From positions 1 through 64,000 of the forward strand of contig CAIKAC010000002.1 in assembly GCA_903825305.1 (NCBI GenBank): a stretch of DNA of 64,000 nucleotides, given 5' to 3'. The notes beneath the pieces were generated by a model. That model did not search any database and was not told where the DNA came from. It worked only from the letters and a program-made list of their open reading frames with translations. The DNA is from an uncultured Actinomycetes bacterium (lineage in GTDB: Bacteria; Actinomycetota; Acidimicrobiia; Acidimicrobiales; RAAP-2). Shown here piece after piece: positions 27,426 through 34,538 of the stretch. Each line of letters begins with the position of its first letter. Positions within the stretch are counted from its first letter, which is position 1. Made by a program: the position numbers and the translations under genes.

Positions 27426-29008
27426 GTGAGATCACCATTGACCTCTTGACGGAACCAGCTGGCGTCGCGCGAGCTCGTGCGATGTTGCAACGCGCTGAGT
27501 GGGCGGCCTTGAGTTTCACGACCTTCGATAAGGCTTCGGTTGACCGTATCGTGGCCGCAGTTGCCCAAGTGGGGGCAAGTCGTGCTCGTGAATTTGCTGA
27601 GAAGGCCGTGGCTGAAACGGGCTTCGGCGTTGTTGAGCACAAGGTCTTAAAGAACATCGCGATGTCCACTGGCATCGTCGAGACCTATCGCGATCACGAC
27701 TACGTCACGCCTCGCATTGACCCCACGGCCAAGATCGTCGAAGTTCCGCGTCCCGCTGGCGTGGTGTTGGCGCTCACCCCTTCGACCAACCCTGTCGCCA
27801 CCGTGTTGTTCAACACCATTTTGGCGCTGATGACGAGAAGCGTGGTGGTGGTGAGTCCTCACCCCATGGCCAAGCGTGTGTGTGCTGAAGCTGCTCGGGC
27901 CTTGGCCGAGGCCGCCGTGGCTGCAGGTGCCCCCGATGGTGTCATCCAAGTGGTGGACGAGCCGTCGGTGCCCTTGATCAACACCCTCATGCAAGATGAG
28001 CGCACCAGTGTCATCTTGGCCACCGGTGGTACTCCGGTCGTGCGCTCGGCGTACAGCTCAGGTAACCCAGCGTTGGGGGTAGGACCTGGCAACGTGCCCG
28101 TACTCGTTGATGCCACCGCTGATCTTGTCGAGGCTGCTCGCTTGATTGTGGAATCAAAGAGCTTCGACCACGGCATTCTCTGCACCAATGAATCAGTGCT
28201 CATCGTCGAAGAATCGGCTCATGCGAATCTCCTGCGTCACATGACCCGAGCTGGCGCCCATCTCTTGGAAGCCGATGAGCGTGATCGTCTGCGTGAGGTT
28301 TTATTCCCCGGTGGGCATTTCGACACTGGCTTCGTAGGCAAGAGTGCAGCCGAGATCGCCTCAGCCGCGGACATCCGCGTGGCTCCCAACACCAAGATCT
28401 TGGTCGCGCCCTTTGACTACGTGGTGCCTGAAGAGCCCTTGGCCCACGAGAAGCTCTGCCCCGTCCTTGGCCTCGTGCGAGTTCCCACAGCCTCTCGAGG
28501 CATCGATGCCGCCAAGGCCGTGCTGCGCCTAACTGGCAAGGGCCACTCAGCAGCTATTCACTCCAATGACGCGAACACAATCATGGCCTATGGCGCCGCA
28601 TTGCCTGTGCTTCGTATCAGCGTGAACGTTGGCAACTCCCTTGGCTCCTCAGGCGTGGCTACCAACTTGGCACCGTCCATGACGATTGGCACGGGCTTTT
28701 ATGGTCGCTCGTCTCTCGGTGAAAATCTGCAGCCAAAGCACTTAGTGCAATACACGAGGTTGGCCTACAACGCCGATACGGCCGTTCCCTTTGCCAACTT
28801 CTCGGGCCTCAACCCCTGGCAGGCATCAACGGGAAGCGTGCCGCCATATCCGGTGGCCTCGAACCTCGTGGCTTCTGGATCGGTGGCCCAGCCAGTTTCA
28901 GGATCCTTGGCACAGCACTATGAGCCGATGACCAATGAAGCGGCAGCTCTTCGAGAAGAAGTGCGTCGCATTGTGATTGAAGAACTCAGAAGGGTGGTCA
29001 GAAACTAA
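27422..29008 (+). CDS. CoA-acylating aldehyde dehydrogenase, microcompartment type
   Basis: 528 residues. The domain matches the PduP/EutE/AdhE N-terminal branch: VVLALTPSTNPVATVLFNTI (cofactor-binding), ATGGTPVVRSAYSSGNPALG, GPGNVPVLVD, and the nucleophile Cys254 in KSFDHGILCTNESV, the sequence context of CoA-acylating rather than hydrolytic enzymes. It would turn propionaldehyde (or a related aldehyde) plus NAD and CoA into acyl-CoA inside the shell. After the catalytic domain there is a ~45-residue Ser/Pro/Val linker and a terminal amphipathic helix (ALREEVRRIVIEELRRVVRN), the usual form of an encapsulation peptide that binds shell proteins. ATGA overlap with the previous gene; two bases to the first shell gene. 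Confidence 0.9.
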   Translation: MSEITIDLLTEPAGVARARAMLQRAEWAALSFTTFDKASVDRIVAAVAQVGASRAREFAEKAVAETGFGVVEHKVLKNIAMSTGIVETYRDHDYVTPRIDPTAKIVEVPRPAGVVLALTPSTNPVATVLFNTILALMTRSVVVVSPHPMAKRVCAEAARALAEAAVAAGAPDGVIQVVDEPSVPLINTLMQDERTSVILATGGTPVVRSAYSSGNPALGVGPGNVPVLVDATADLVEAARLIVESKSFDHGILCTNESVLIVEESAHANLLRHMTRAGAHLLEADERDRLREVLFPGGHFDTGFVGKSAAEIASAADIRVAPNTKILVAPFDYVVPEEPLAHEKLCPVLGLVRVPTASRGIDAAKAVLRLTGKGHSAAIHSNDANTIMAYGAALPVLRISVNVGNSLGSSGVATNLAPSMTIGTGFYGRSSLGENLQPKHLVQYTRLAYNADTAVPFANFSGLNPWQASTGSVPPYPVASNLVASGSVAQPVSGSLAQHYEPMTNEAAALREEVRRIVIEELRRVVRN

Positions 29009-29010
29009 CC

Positions 29011-29613
29011 ATGGCAGAACTGCGTTCTTTCATTTTCTTGGACCGGCTCCAACCCCAAACCATGAGCTATCTCGGCTCATGGATTCGGGGCAGCCTGCCG
29101 CGCCAAAACGAAGCGGCTCAAATTATTGAAGTCGCTCCTGGCCTTGACATCGAGCCCTTGACGGACGTTGCCCTCAAGCACGCCAATGTGCGTGCTGGCA
29201 TCTTGGTCGTCGAGCGGCAATTTGGCTACCTCGAAATTCACGGCAGCACCGATGAAGTCCAAGCGGCCTCATCGGCCGTTCTCGACGAACTCGGAGCAAC
29301 GGCTGCTGATGCGACGAAGCCCGAAATCATGGCATCGCGCATCATCACCATGCTCGATCCCCAGCATGCTTTTTTGATCAACCGCAACAAGATCGGTTCC
29401 ATGGCCTTGCCTGGCGAATCGCTCTATGTCATGGAGATGCAGCCCGCGAGTTACGCCATCTTGGCGACCAACGAAGCAGAGAAAGCATCTCGCATCAAGG
29501 TCGTGGATTACCGCATGATTGGCGCGACGGGCAGGGTGTATCTCTCAGGACCAGAAGCCGATGTTCGCCAAGCGGCCGATGCTGCTGAGGCGGCTCTCGG
29601 AGGGATGCACTAA
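29011..29613 (+). CDS. BMC-T tandem-domain shell protein
   Basis: 200 residues forming two BMC folds in tandem. The first runs from FIFLDRLQPQTMSYLGSWIR to about 100 and includes VAPGLDIEPLTDVALKHANV and the strand GILVVERQFGYLEIHG. The second runs from FLINRNKIGSMALPGESLYV to the end with VVDYRMIGATGRVYLSGPEA. Proteins of this type form trimers with pseudo-hexagonal shape and sit in the flat facets, often with a gated central pore. It is clearly homologous to the second BMC-T at 30750 (shared VAPGLxIExxTD and VERQFGxLExHG). It follows the aldehyde dehydrogenase directly. These sequences resemble the mycobacterial microcompartment BMC-T proteins more than PduB or EutL. Confidence 0.88.
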   Translation: MAELRSFIFLDRLQPQTMSYLGSWIRGSLPRQNEAAQIIEVAPGLDIEPLTDVALKHANVRAGILVVERQFGYLEIHGSTDEVQAASSAVLDELGATAADATKPEIMASRIITMLDPQHAFLINRNKIGSMALPGESLYVMEMQPASYAILATNEAEKASRIKVVDYRMIGATGRVYLSGPEADVRQAADAAEAALGGMH

Positions 29614-29615
29614 CC

Positions 29616-30107
29616 ATGTCCTCATTTAGCGAAGCTGACCTGCGCGCAATGGTGCGAGAAGCCTTAGGCGATCTCATGCCTCAAGGCCCTGCGCCAACGA
29701 CGGCTTCGGCACCCGCCATGAACCCCATGCCAGTCTCTTCTGGCCCCTCCCAAGAAGTCTCAGGGTTTGTCATCAGCGAAACCGTGGGCCAGGTCGAGAC
29801 CGTCAGCATTCGAAACGATGCAGAGCTCCACGCCTTCGTCATGAAGATCATGCACGTGATGGAGAACCCGAAGACGCGAGATGACCTTCGCCAGGGCAAA
29901 CTGCGGTTTTCCCTTGGCAGCCACACGCAGGCGAGCAGTGCTCAGCCATCGCACCGCATCGAGCGCGGCGCGGTGACGGAATCTATCGTGAAGCGAGCCG
30001 CCACAGCTGGGGCCAAATTGGTCCTCAGCCCAGAAGCCGTGTTGACCCCGCTCGCGCGCGATCGCGCTCGAGCTCTTGGAGTCACCATTGAAAAGGAGCA
30101 GCCATGA
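29616..30107 (+). CDS. Microcompartment-associated protein with cargo-like N-terminal helix
   Basis: 163 residues, function unknown. Residues 3-21 (FSEADLRAMVREALGDLMP) form an amphipathic helix, followed by a Pro/Ala/Ser linker to ~45: the same design as the N-terminus of PduD and other encapsulated enzymes. A middle domain (~50-110, NDAELHAFVMKIMHVMENPK and DDLRQGKLRFSL) has no family I recognise. The C-terminal segment (VTESIVKRAATAGAKLVLS then LTPLARDRARALGVTIE) contains the short motif L-(T/S)-P-x-A-R-D-x-A-x-x-x-G-(I/V) that recurs in several microcompartment proteins. It lies between BMC-T and BMC-P genes, two bases after the first and overlapping the second by four. A scaffold or assembly role is possible; a hypothetical protein occupies a comparable place in mycobacterial loci. 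Confidence 0.7.
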   Translation: MSSFSEADLRAMVREALGDLMPQGPAPTTASAPAMNPMPVSSGPSQEVSGFVISETVGQVETVSIRNDAELHAFVMKIMHVMENPKTRDDLRQGKLRFSLGSHTQASSAQPSHRIERGAVTESIVKRAATAGAKLVLSPEAVLTPLARDRARALGVTIEKEQP

Positions 30108-30400
30108 TCACTGGAACGGTCGTGGGAAATGTTTGGTCAACCCGCCGGTTGGCTGAAATCCCCAACGGAGCATTTCTAGAAATCGCCCTCGACAACACGA
30201 GCGCCACCATCGTCGCCTTTGACGTGCTGGGCACCGGGATAGGTGAGCGCGTGTTGGTCTCCACCGGTTCGGTGGCGGCCACGTGGTTTGGCGGCCAAAC
30301 GCCTCCCATTGATGCCCTCATCATTGGATCCATTGATGCACCAAATGCAGACAGTTCGACACCGCAAAGCAAAGCAAAGACACGGAGCACACAGAAGTAA
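30104..30400 (+). CDS. BMC-P pentameric vertex protein (EutN/CcmL family)
   Basis: 98 residues. The family pattern is complete: MITGTVVGNVWSTRR at the start, then the AFDVLGTGIGERVLVSTGSVA core with the glycine-rich strand characteristic of EutN/CcmL/BMV proteins, and PIDALIIGSID at the end of the fold. A ~20-residue Ser/Thr/Lys tail follows. Such proteins form pentamers that cap the shell vertices. It overlaps the previous gene by four bases. It is the only vertex protein seen in the window. Confidence 0.92.
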   Translation: MITGTVVGNVWSTRRLAEIPNGAFLEIALDNTSATIVAFDVLGTGIGERVLVSTGSVAATWFGGQTPPIDALIIGSIDAPNADSSTPQSKAKTRSTQK

Positions 30401-30409
30401 CCACAATTC

Positions 30410-30433
30410 TTTGACATTCACCCGAGTGTCGAA
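30410..30433 (+). other. Imperfect hairpin between BMC-P and BMC-H genes
   Basis: TTTGACA (30410-30416) pairs with TGTCGAA (30427-30433), 6 of 7 positions, in the only sizeable gap (68 bases) among the shell genes. It could stabilise or separate the BMC-H message, which normally needs the highest expression. No A/T-rich -10 follows the TTGACA, so I do not call it a promoter. Confidence 0.35.
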
Positions 30434-30468
30434 AAAAGCCTGGGTAACCAGAGAAGAAGGAGACAACA

Positions 30469-30753
30469 ATGTCCAGCAACGCAATTGGCATGATTGAGAC
30501 CAAGGGCTACGTGGCAGCACTCGCCGCCGCTGACGCCATGGTCAAGGCAGCGAACGTCACCATCGTGAGCCGCGATGAAGTTGGCGACGGCCACGTAGCC
30601 GTCACCATCATCGGCGACGTCGGTGCGGTCAAAGCAGCAACAGAAGCAGGCGCAGAGACGGCTTCGAGCATCGGTCACCTGATCTCGGTCCACGTCATTC
30701 CTCGTCCTCACGCTGAGCTTTCCAAGTACTTCAAGGTCGGCGGCGAAGCGTGA
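30469..30753 (+). CDS. BMC-H hexameric shell protein
   Basis: 94 residues. Canonical single BMC domain: AIGMIETKGYVAALAAADAM, VTIVSRDEVGDGHVAVTIIG and the pore-side stretch DVGAVKAATEAGAETA, ending with ISVHVIPRPHAEL. These proteins tile as hexamers and make up most of the shell facets. It has a strong ribosome-binding site (AAGAAGGAGA just upstream), which fits a need for high output. It is the only BMC-H gene in the locus, so shell permeability would depend on this protein and two BMC-T types. The next gene starts with GTG overlapping its stop. Confidence 0.95.
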   Translation: MSSNAIGMIETKGYVAALAAADAMVKAANVTIVSRDEVGDGHVAVTIIGDVGAVKAATEAGAETASSIGHLISVHVIPRPHAELSKYFKVGGEA

Positions 30754-31415
30754 GCCCACGCTCTGTAGCAGCGACTGCGTCGCCGCGACCGGAGCTGCGG
30801 GTCTACCTTCTCGTCACCGATCTGCAACGGCAGTTCGCGGCCTACATGGCCACGCCCACCCGGGCGCGGGGTTATCCCCCCTTCGAGGGGGAGCACTCGC
30901 TCATTGTCGAGGTCGCACCTGGCCTTGCCATTGAGCGCGTCACGGACCTCGCACTGCGGGCGGTGCCTGAAGTGGAACCCGGCATCTTGTTCGTCGAGCG
31001 CCAATTTGGGGTGCTCGAAGTGCATGGTCGTGATCTCGATGCGGTAACCCGTGCCGGTCAAGCGATCTTGGACGGCATTGGCGCCAGCGCTGCTGATCAA
31101 CTCAAGCCGCGGATTCTGTACTCGGACGTCATCGAAGATGTGACAGACCAGCACGCCGTGATCATCAACCGCAACCGTGAAGCATCCATGCTGATGCCCG
31201 GCGATACCCTAGGTATCGTCGAGTGCACCCCCGCACTCTTTGCGGCGGTGGCAGCCAATGAGGCCGAACGGGCCGCACCGGGTGTGACCATTGTGGATGT
31301 GCAGATGATCGGGGCTGCAGGACGCATCTCTCTTGGTGGTACCACCGAGAACGTGACCAAAGCACTCGAAGCGATCACCGAGGTGTTGAACGCGGTTGAA
31401 GGTCGCGAGCAGTAA
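30750..31415 (+). CDS. Second BMC-T tandem-domain shell protein
   Basis: 221 residues; GTG start overlaps the BMC-H stop. Two BMC domains are present: ELRVYLLVTDLQRQFAAYMA through GILFVERQFGVLEVHGRDLD, then ILYSDVIEDVTDQHAVIINR through VVDVQMIGAAGRISLGG-like strands (VTIVDVQMIGAAGRISLGG). It differs from the first BMC-T by an N-terminal extension of ~15 residues (Ser/Ala/Arg/Pro) and an insert around TPTRARGYPPFEGEHS. Two distinct BMC-T types suggest pores with different size or gating, perhaps one for substrate and one for cofactors. It is the last shell gene; the kinase follows after 32 bases. Confidence 0.88.
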   Translation: MSPRSVAATASPRPELRVYLLVTDLQRQFAAYMATPTRARGYPPFEGEHSLIVEVAPGLAIERVTDLALRAVPEVEPGILFVERQFGVLEVHGRDLDAVTRAGQAILDGIGASAADQLKPRILYSDVIEDVTDQHAVIINRNREASMLMPGDTLGIVECTPALFAAVAANEAERAAPGVTIVDVQMIGAAGRISLGGTTENVTKALEAITEVLNAVEGREQ

Positions 31416-31447
31416 ATTCGAGTCTCGCCAGAGGGGGAGGGTCTTGG

Positions 31448-32443
31448 ATGGACCAAGCTGAGCACGAAGAACTCATTGAGGGAGCACGGCGCATCGCCGC
31501 TGACGCCCTCAGTCACTATGACCTCGGCGGCGATTGCGAGATCAGCCTGCTCGACATCTCCGAGAACGCCACCTTCAAGGTGGTGCCTCGAGGAGATGCT
31601 CCGGTGGTGTTGCGGGTCAATCGGTTGGGCTATCACTCACCCGAAGCCATCGAATCTGAGTTGGCGTGGATGACGGCGCTTCGCCTTGAGGCGGGCGTCA
31701 CCACGCCAGAGGCGCTTCGTGCACGCAGTGGCGCTCGAGTGGTTCAAGGTCGCGACCCACAAACCGGCGCAGAACGTAACTGTGTTTTGTTCGAATTCCT
31801 GCCAGGCTCAGAACCTGCTGAAGATGACGCACCGAGTTTCGAAGCCTTAGGTGAGGTAACCGCTCGCATGCATCTGCATTCGCGCCAATGGACCAAACCC
31901 GAGGCCTTCACTCGCTTCTCCTGGGATCTCGATACGGCATTTGGAAATAACCCCCGGTGGGGCAAGTGGCAAGATGGTCCCGGCGTTGGCGAATCAGAGA
32001 TTGCGATACTGAGTCGCTTAGAAGCCACCATCGTCGATCGCCTGAAGGCCTTTGGTACGGGCCCCGAACGCTTTGGTCTCGTGCATGCCGATACACGACT
32101 GGCCAACCTCTTAGTTGAGGGAGACCAGGTCAGCGTCATTGACTTTGATGACTGTGGCTTTAGCTGGTTTCTCTACGACCTCGGCACCACGGTCAGCTTC
32201 TTTGAAGAAGCCCCGCAGGTTCCTGAACTCATCGACCGATGGCTGACGGGATATCGACGCGTGACCACCTTGTCGGCTGAAGACGAAGCGGAGATTTGGA
32301 CCTTTGTGCTCTATCGGCGCTTGCTGCTCTTGGCCTGGATTGGCACCCATGCCAACGTGACCATTGCCCAAGAGCTCGCCGATCACTATGCCGCTGACAG
32401 CTGCACCTTGGCCGAGGCCTATCTCAGTCGCCTGAAGTCTTAA
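31448..32443 (+). CDS. APH-family kinase, probable 1-amino-2-propanol kinase
   Basis: 331 residues of the aminoglycoside-phosphotransferase/choline-kinase fold. Catalytic loop GLVHADTRLANLL gives catalytic Asp215 and Asn220; the metal-binding motif VIDFDDCG gives Asp232. The N-lobe carries the nucleotide-contacting strand VVLRVNRLGYHS. Family members in the Mycobacterium smegmatis aminoacetone/aminopropanol microcompartment have been shown to phosphorylate 1-amino-2-propanol rather than antibiotics. That is the expected role here, in the cytosol or at the shell. Its product would be the substrate for a phospho-lyase, which is how I read the class III PLP enzyme at the start of the operon. A resistance function is unlikely in this setting. 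Confidence 0.82.
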   Translation: MDQAEHEELIEGARRIAADALSHYDLGGDCEISLLDISENATFKVVPRGDAPVVLRVNRLGYHSPEAIESELAWMTALRLEAGVTTPEALRARSGARVVQGRDPQTGAERNCVLFEFLPGSEPAEDDAPSFEALGEVTARMHLHSRQWTKPEAFTRFSWDLDTAFGNNPRWGKWQDGPGVGESEIAILSRLEATIVDRLKAFGTGPERFGLVHADTRLANLLVEGDQVSVIDFDDCGFSWFLYDLGTTVSFFEEAPQVPELIDRWLTGYRRVTTLSAEDEAEIWTFVLYRRLLLLAWIGTHANVTIAQELADHYAADSCTLAEAYLSRLKS

Positions 32444-32487
32444 TTCCTGATTCACTAGAGTTCTTGAGAGGAAAGCGAGAAACAAGC

Positions 32488-33273
32488 ATGTTTAGCTCCT
32501 TTGAAAACCGAGCCGTCATTGTCACTGGTGCCACCCGTGGCATCGGCAAGGGCATTGCCCGAGTCTTTGGCCGCGCAGGTGCTCAGGTGCTTCTCGTTGG
32601 CCGAGACGAAGCAGCAGGCCAAGCGGCGGCAGCCGATGTACAGGCCGAAGGCGCGGCTAAGGCTGTATTTTTTGCTGCCGATGTCGCCACTCGAGAAGGC
32701 TGCGAAGCCATGGCTGCCAAAGCCGTTGAGGTCATGGGTGGCATCGACGTGCTCTGTGCCAATGCTGGCATCTTCCCCGAAAAGCGACTCGAGGAGATGA
32801 CCGAAGCAGATCTTGATTGGGTGCTCTCCACCAACGTAAAAAGTTCCTTTTGGAGCGTGCAGGCCTGCACCGATGCTTTGGCTCAATCAGGATCAGGCCG
32901 AGTGATTCTTACCTCTTCTATTACCGGTCCCATCACGGGCTTTCCCGGCTGGACTCACTACGGCGCATCGAAAGCAGCTCAACTTGGCTTTATGCGTACA
33001 GCCGCTCTTGAACTTGCCCCCAAGCACATCACCGTCAATGCCGTCTTGCCAGGCAACGTGATGACCGAAGGCTTGCTCGGCATGGGCGAGGACTACGTAG
33101 CAGGGATGGCCGCGGCTATTCCTACTGGTGGGGTGGGCACGGTTGAAGACATTGGCTATGCCGCCTTGTATTTGGCAAGCAAAGAAGCAGGATTTGTGAC
33201 GGCCCAATCCATCGTGGTCGATGGTGGCCAAACCATTCCCGAGTCACCCGACGCGATTTTGCCCATGTCATGA
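32488..33273 (+). CDS. Short-chain dehydrogenase/reductase (amino-alcohol dehydrogenase candidate)
   Basis: 261 residues from ATG 32488; an in-frame TTG at 32464 would add a poor extension and overlap the ribosome-binding region. Classical SDR features: TGATRGIG (13-20) for the nucleotide, NAG (92-94), Asn116, Ser143/144 and the catalytic pair Tyr158-x3-Lys162 (THYGASK). PGNVMTEGLLGMG and SIVVDGGQTI complete the family pattern. SDRs of the Rhodococcus/Mycobacterium microcompartment loci oxidise 1-amino-2-propanol to aminoacetone using NAD. Whether it works on the amino alcohol or reduces an aldehyde here is not decided by sequence. It overlaps the regulator gene by four bases. Confidence 0.85.
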   Translation: MFSSFENRAVIVTGATRGIGKGIARVFGRAGAQVLLVGRDEAAGQAAAADVQAEGAAKAVFFAADVATREGCEAMAAKAVEVMGGIDVLCANAGIFPEKRLEEMTEADLDWVLSTNVKSSFWSVQACTDALAQSGSGRVILTSSITGPITGFPGWTHYGASKAAQLGFMRTAALELAPKHITVNAVLPGNVMTEGLLGMGEDYVAGMAAAIPTGGVGTVEDIGYAALYLASKEAGFVTAQSIVVDGGQTIPESPDAILPMS

Positions 33274-34100
33274 GTGAAGACAACGTCGCAGCGTTGCAGG
33301 AACGAGCCACGCAAGGCTCCATCGGCCGAGCGGCCGAAGAGGTGCGTCGTGTTTTGGCAGACCGCATCGCCCAAGGCCTCCTTCGCCCGGGCCAACGCTT
33401 AGGGTCCGAACGCGAACTCGCTGCTGAGTTTGAGGTGTCTCGCGCCACGTTGCGCCAGGCCCTTGGCATCTTGGAAGAGATGGGTCTCATTCACCGAGTG
33501 CTCGGCCGCTCGGGAGGCACCTTCGTCTCTCAAGCCAAGGTCGAGCGTGACTTGTCACAAGTAGTGGGCGTGCCGGCTTTGCTTCGCAGTCAAGGCATGT
33601 CAGCGGGGACCCGAGTGATTTCGAGTTCCTTGGTCCTCGCCGATGCCCAAGCGATGGACGCGCTGGGCCTCGACGCCGATGCCATGGTGATACAGATATC
33701 TCGAATCCGCCTCGCCGACGGCGTGCCGATTTCCTTTGAACAAGCGACCTTCCCCGCTGATCGCTTTCCTGGTCTCTTGGAACTACCCCTTGGGGGTTCG
33801 GTCTATGAATTGCTCGAGACGAATTTCGATACGCGGCCCGGTGAAGCCATCGAGCGCATTGAAGTCGTCCAAGCCACCCCCGATCAAGCGGCGGTGCTCG
33901 GCGTGGAGCCAGCCGCACCCTTGCTCTCCATTATCCGAACCACCTTGGATGATGACGGGGTGCCGTTCGAATACTCCCATGACCTCTTTCGAGGCGATCG
34001 CATGAGTTTCGTCGTTCGCACCCCCGGCCGCGGCGGCATCACCACAGCGGCGAGAGCTACGAGTCCCATCGTGGTCTTGCGGGCACAAAGCTCTGCTTGA
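33270..34100 (+). CDS. GntR-family regulator with UTRA effector domain
   Basis: 276 residues. Residues ~22-88 are the winged helix-turn-helix: DRIAQGLLRPGQRLGSEREL then FEVSRATLRQALGILEEMG and the wing RVLGRSGGTFVS. Residues ~105-260 form a UTRA domain (ISSSLVLADAQAMDALGL, VIQISRIRLADGVPISFEQA, YELLETNFDTRPGEAIERIE), which binds the inducer. This is the HutC subgroup, normally repressors released by a pathway metabolite. It sits inside the operon it probably controls, and the 20-bp-spaced GGTCT-AACC repeats at 26067-26096 are its likely target. It separates the amino-alcohol half of the operon from the diol-dehydratase half. Confidence 0.87.
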   Translation: MSEDNVAALQERATQGSIGRAAEEVRRVLADRIAQGLLRPGQRLGSERELAAEFEVSRATLRQALGILEEMGLIHRVLGRSGGTFVSQAKVERDLSQVVGVPALLRSQGMSAGTRVISSSLVLADAQAMDALGLDADAMVIQISRIRLADGVPISFEQATFPADRFPGLLELPLGGSVYELLETNFDTRPGEAIERIEVVQATPDQAAVLGVEPAAPLLSIIRTTLDDDGVPFEYSHDLFRGDRMSFVVRTPGRGGITTAARATSPIVVLRAQSSA

Positions 34101-34124
34101 TATCAATCCCAAGGAGGCACCAGC

Positions 34125-34538
34125 GTGCTGAATCTCGAACTCGCCAAGGCCATGTGTGACGCAGCCCTCGCAGAAGCCGCCGCACAAGGCGCCCAGGTGT
34201 CCGTCGCCATCGTTGATCAAGGTGGACACCTCATCGCTTTTCAGCGCATGGATGGGGCCGAGATCGCAGGACCCGTCCTCGCCACCGACAAGGCTTATAC
34301 GGCGGTAGCCAACCGCATTGCCACGGCTGAGCTCACGGATCTCGCCAAACCCGGCGCTGAACTCGCCGGACTGCACGCCAACGGCAACGGCCGCTTCGTC
34401 GTCTTCGGTGGTGGCGTGCCCTTGTGGAACCACGAACACAGCTTGGTGGTGGGGGGCATTGGGGTGAGCGGGGGAGCCGTGGTTCAAGATGTGGCATGCG
34501 CTAAAGCTGCACTTCGTCTCTGGGAGTCAACGAAGTGA
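34125..34538 (+). CDS. GlcG/HbpS-like (PduO C-terminal type) protein
   Basis: 137 residues; GTG 34125 with AAGGAGG (34111-34117). The GlcG/HbpS/DUF336 pattern is clear: AKAMCDAALAEAAAQGAQVS, VAIVDQGGHLIAFQRMDGA, ATDKAYTAVANRIAT, FVVFGGGVPLW and VGGIGVSGGAVVQDVACAKA. The same domain forms the C-terminal half of PduO in propanediol loci and can bind heme or cobalamin-related ligands in some members. Directly before the B12-dependent dehydratase, with a four-base overlap, it probably helps handle the cofactor. The adenosyltransferase half of PduO is not present in this protein or elsewhere in the window. Confidence 0.85.
   Translation: MLNLELAKAMCDAALAEAAAQGAQVSVAIVDQGGHLIAFQRMDGAEIAGPVLATDKAYTAVANRIATAELTDLAKPGAELAGLHANGNGRFVVFGGGVPLWNHEHSLVVGGIGVSGGAVVQDVACAKAALRLWESTK

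Noticed and set aside
30411-30439. Internal promoter for the BMC-H gene starting with TTGACA
   Set aside because: No A/T-rich -10 hexamer at 16-18 bases; the sequence there is AAAAGCC. Kept only as a hairpin.
31448-32443. Antibiotic resistance by aminoglycoside phosphotransferase
   Set aside because: The fold is shared, but the gene lies inside a microcompartment operon where this family acts on small amino alcohols.
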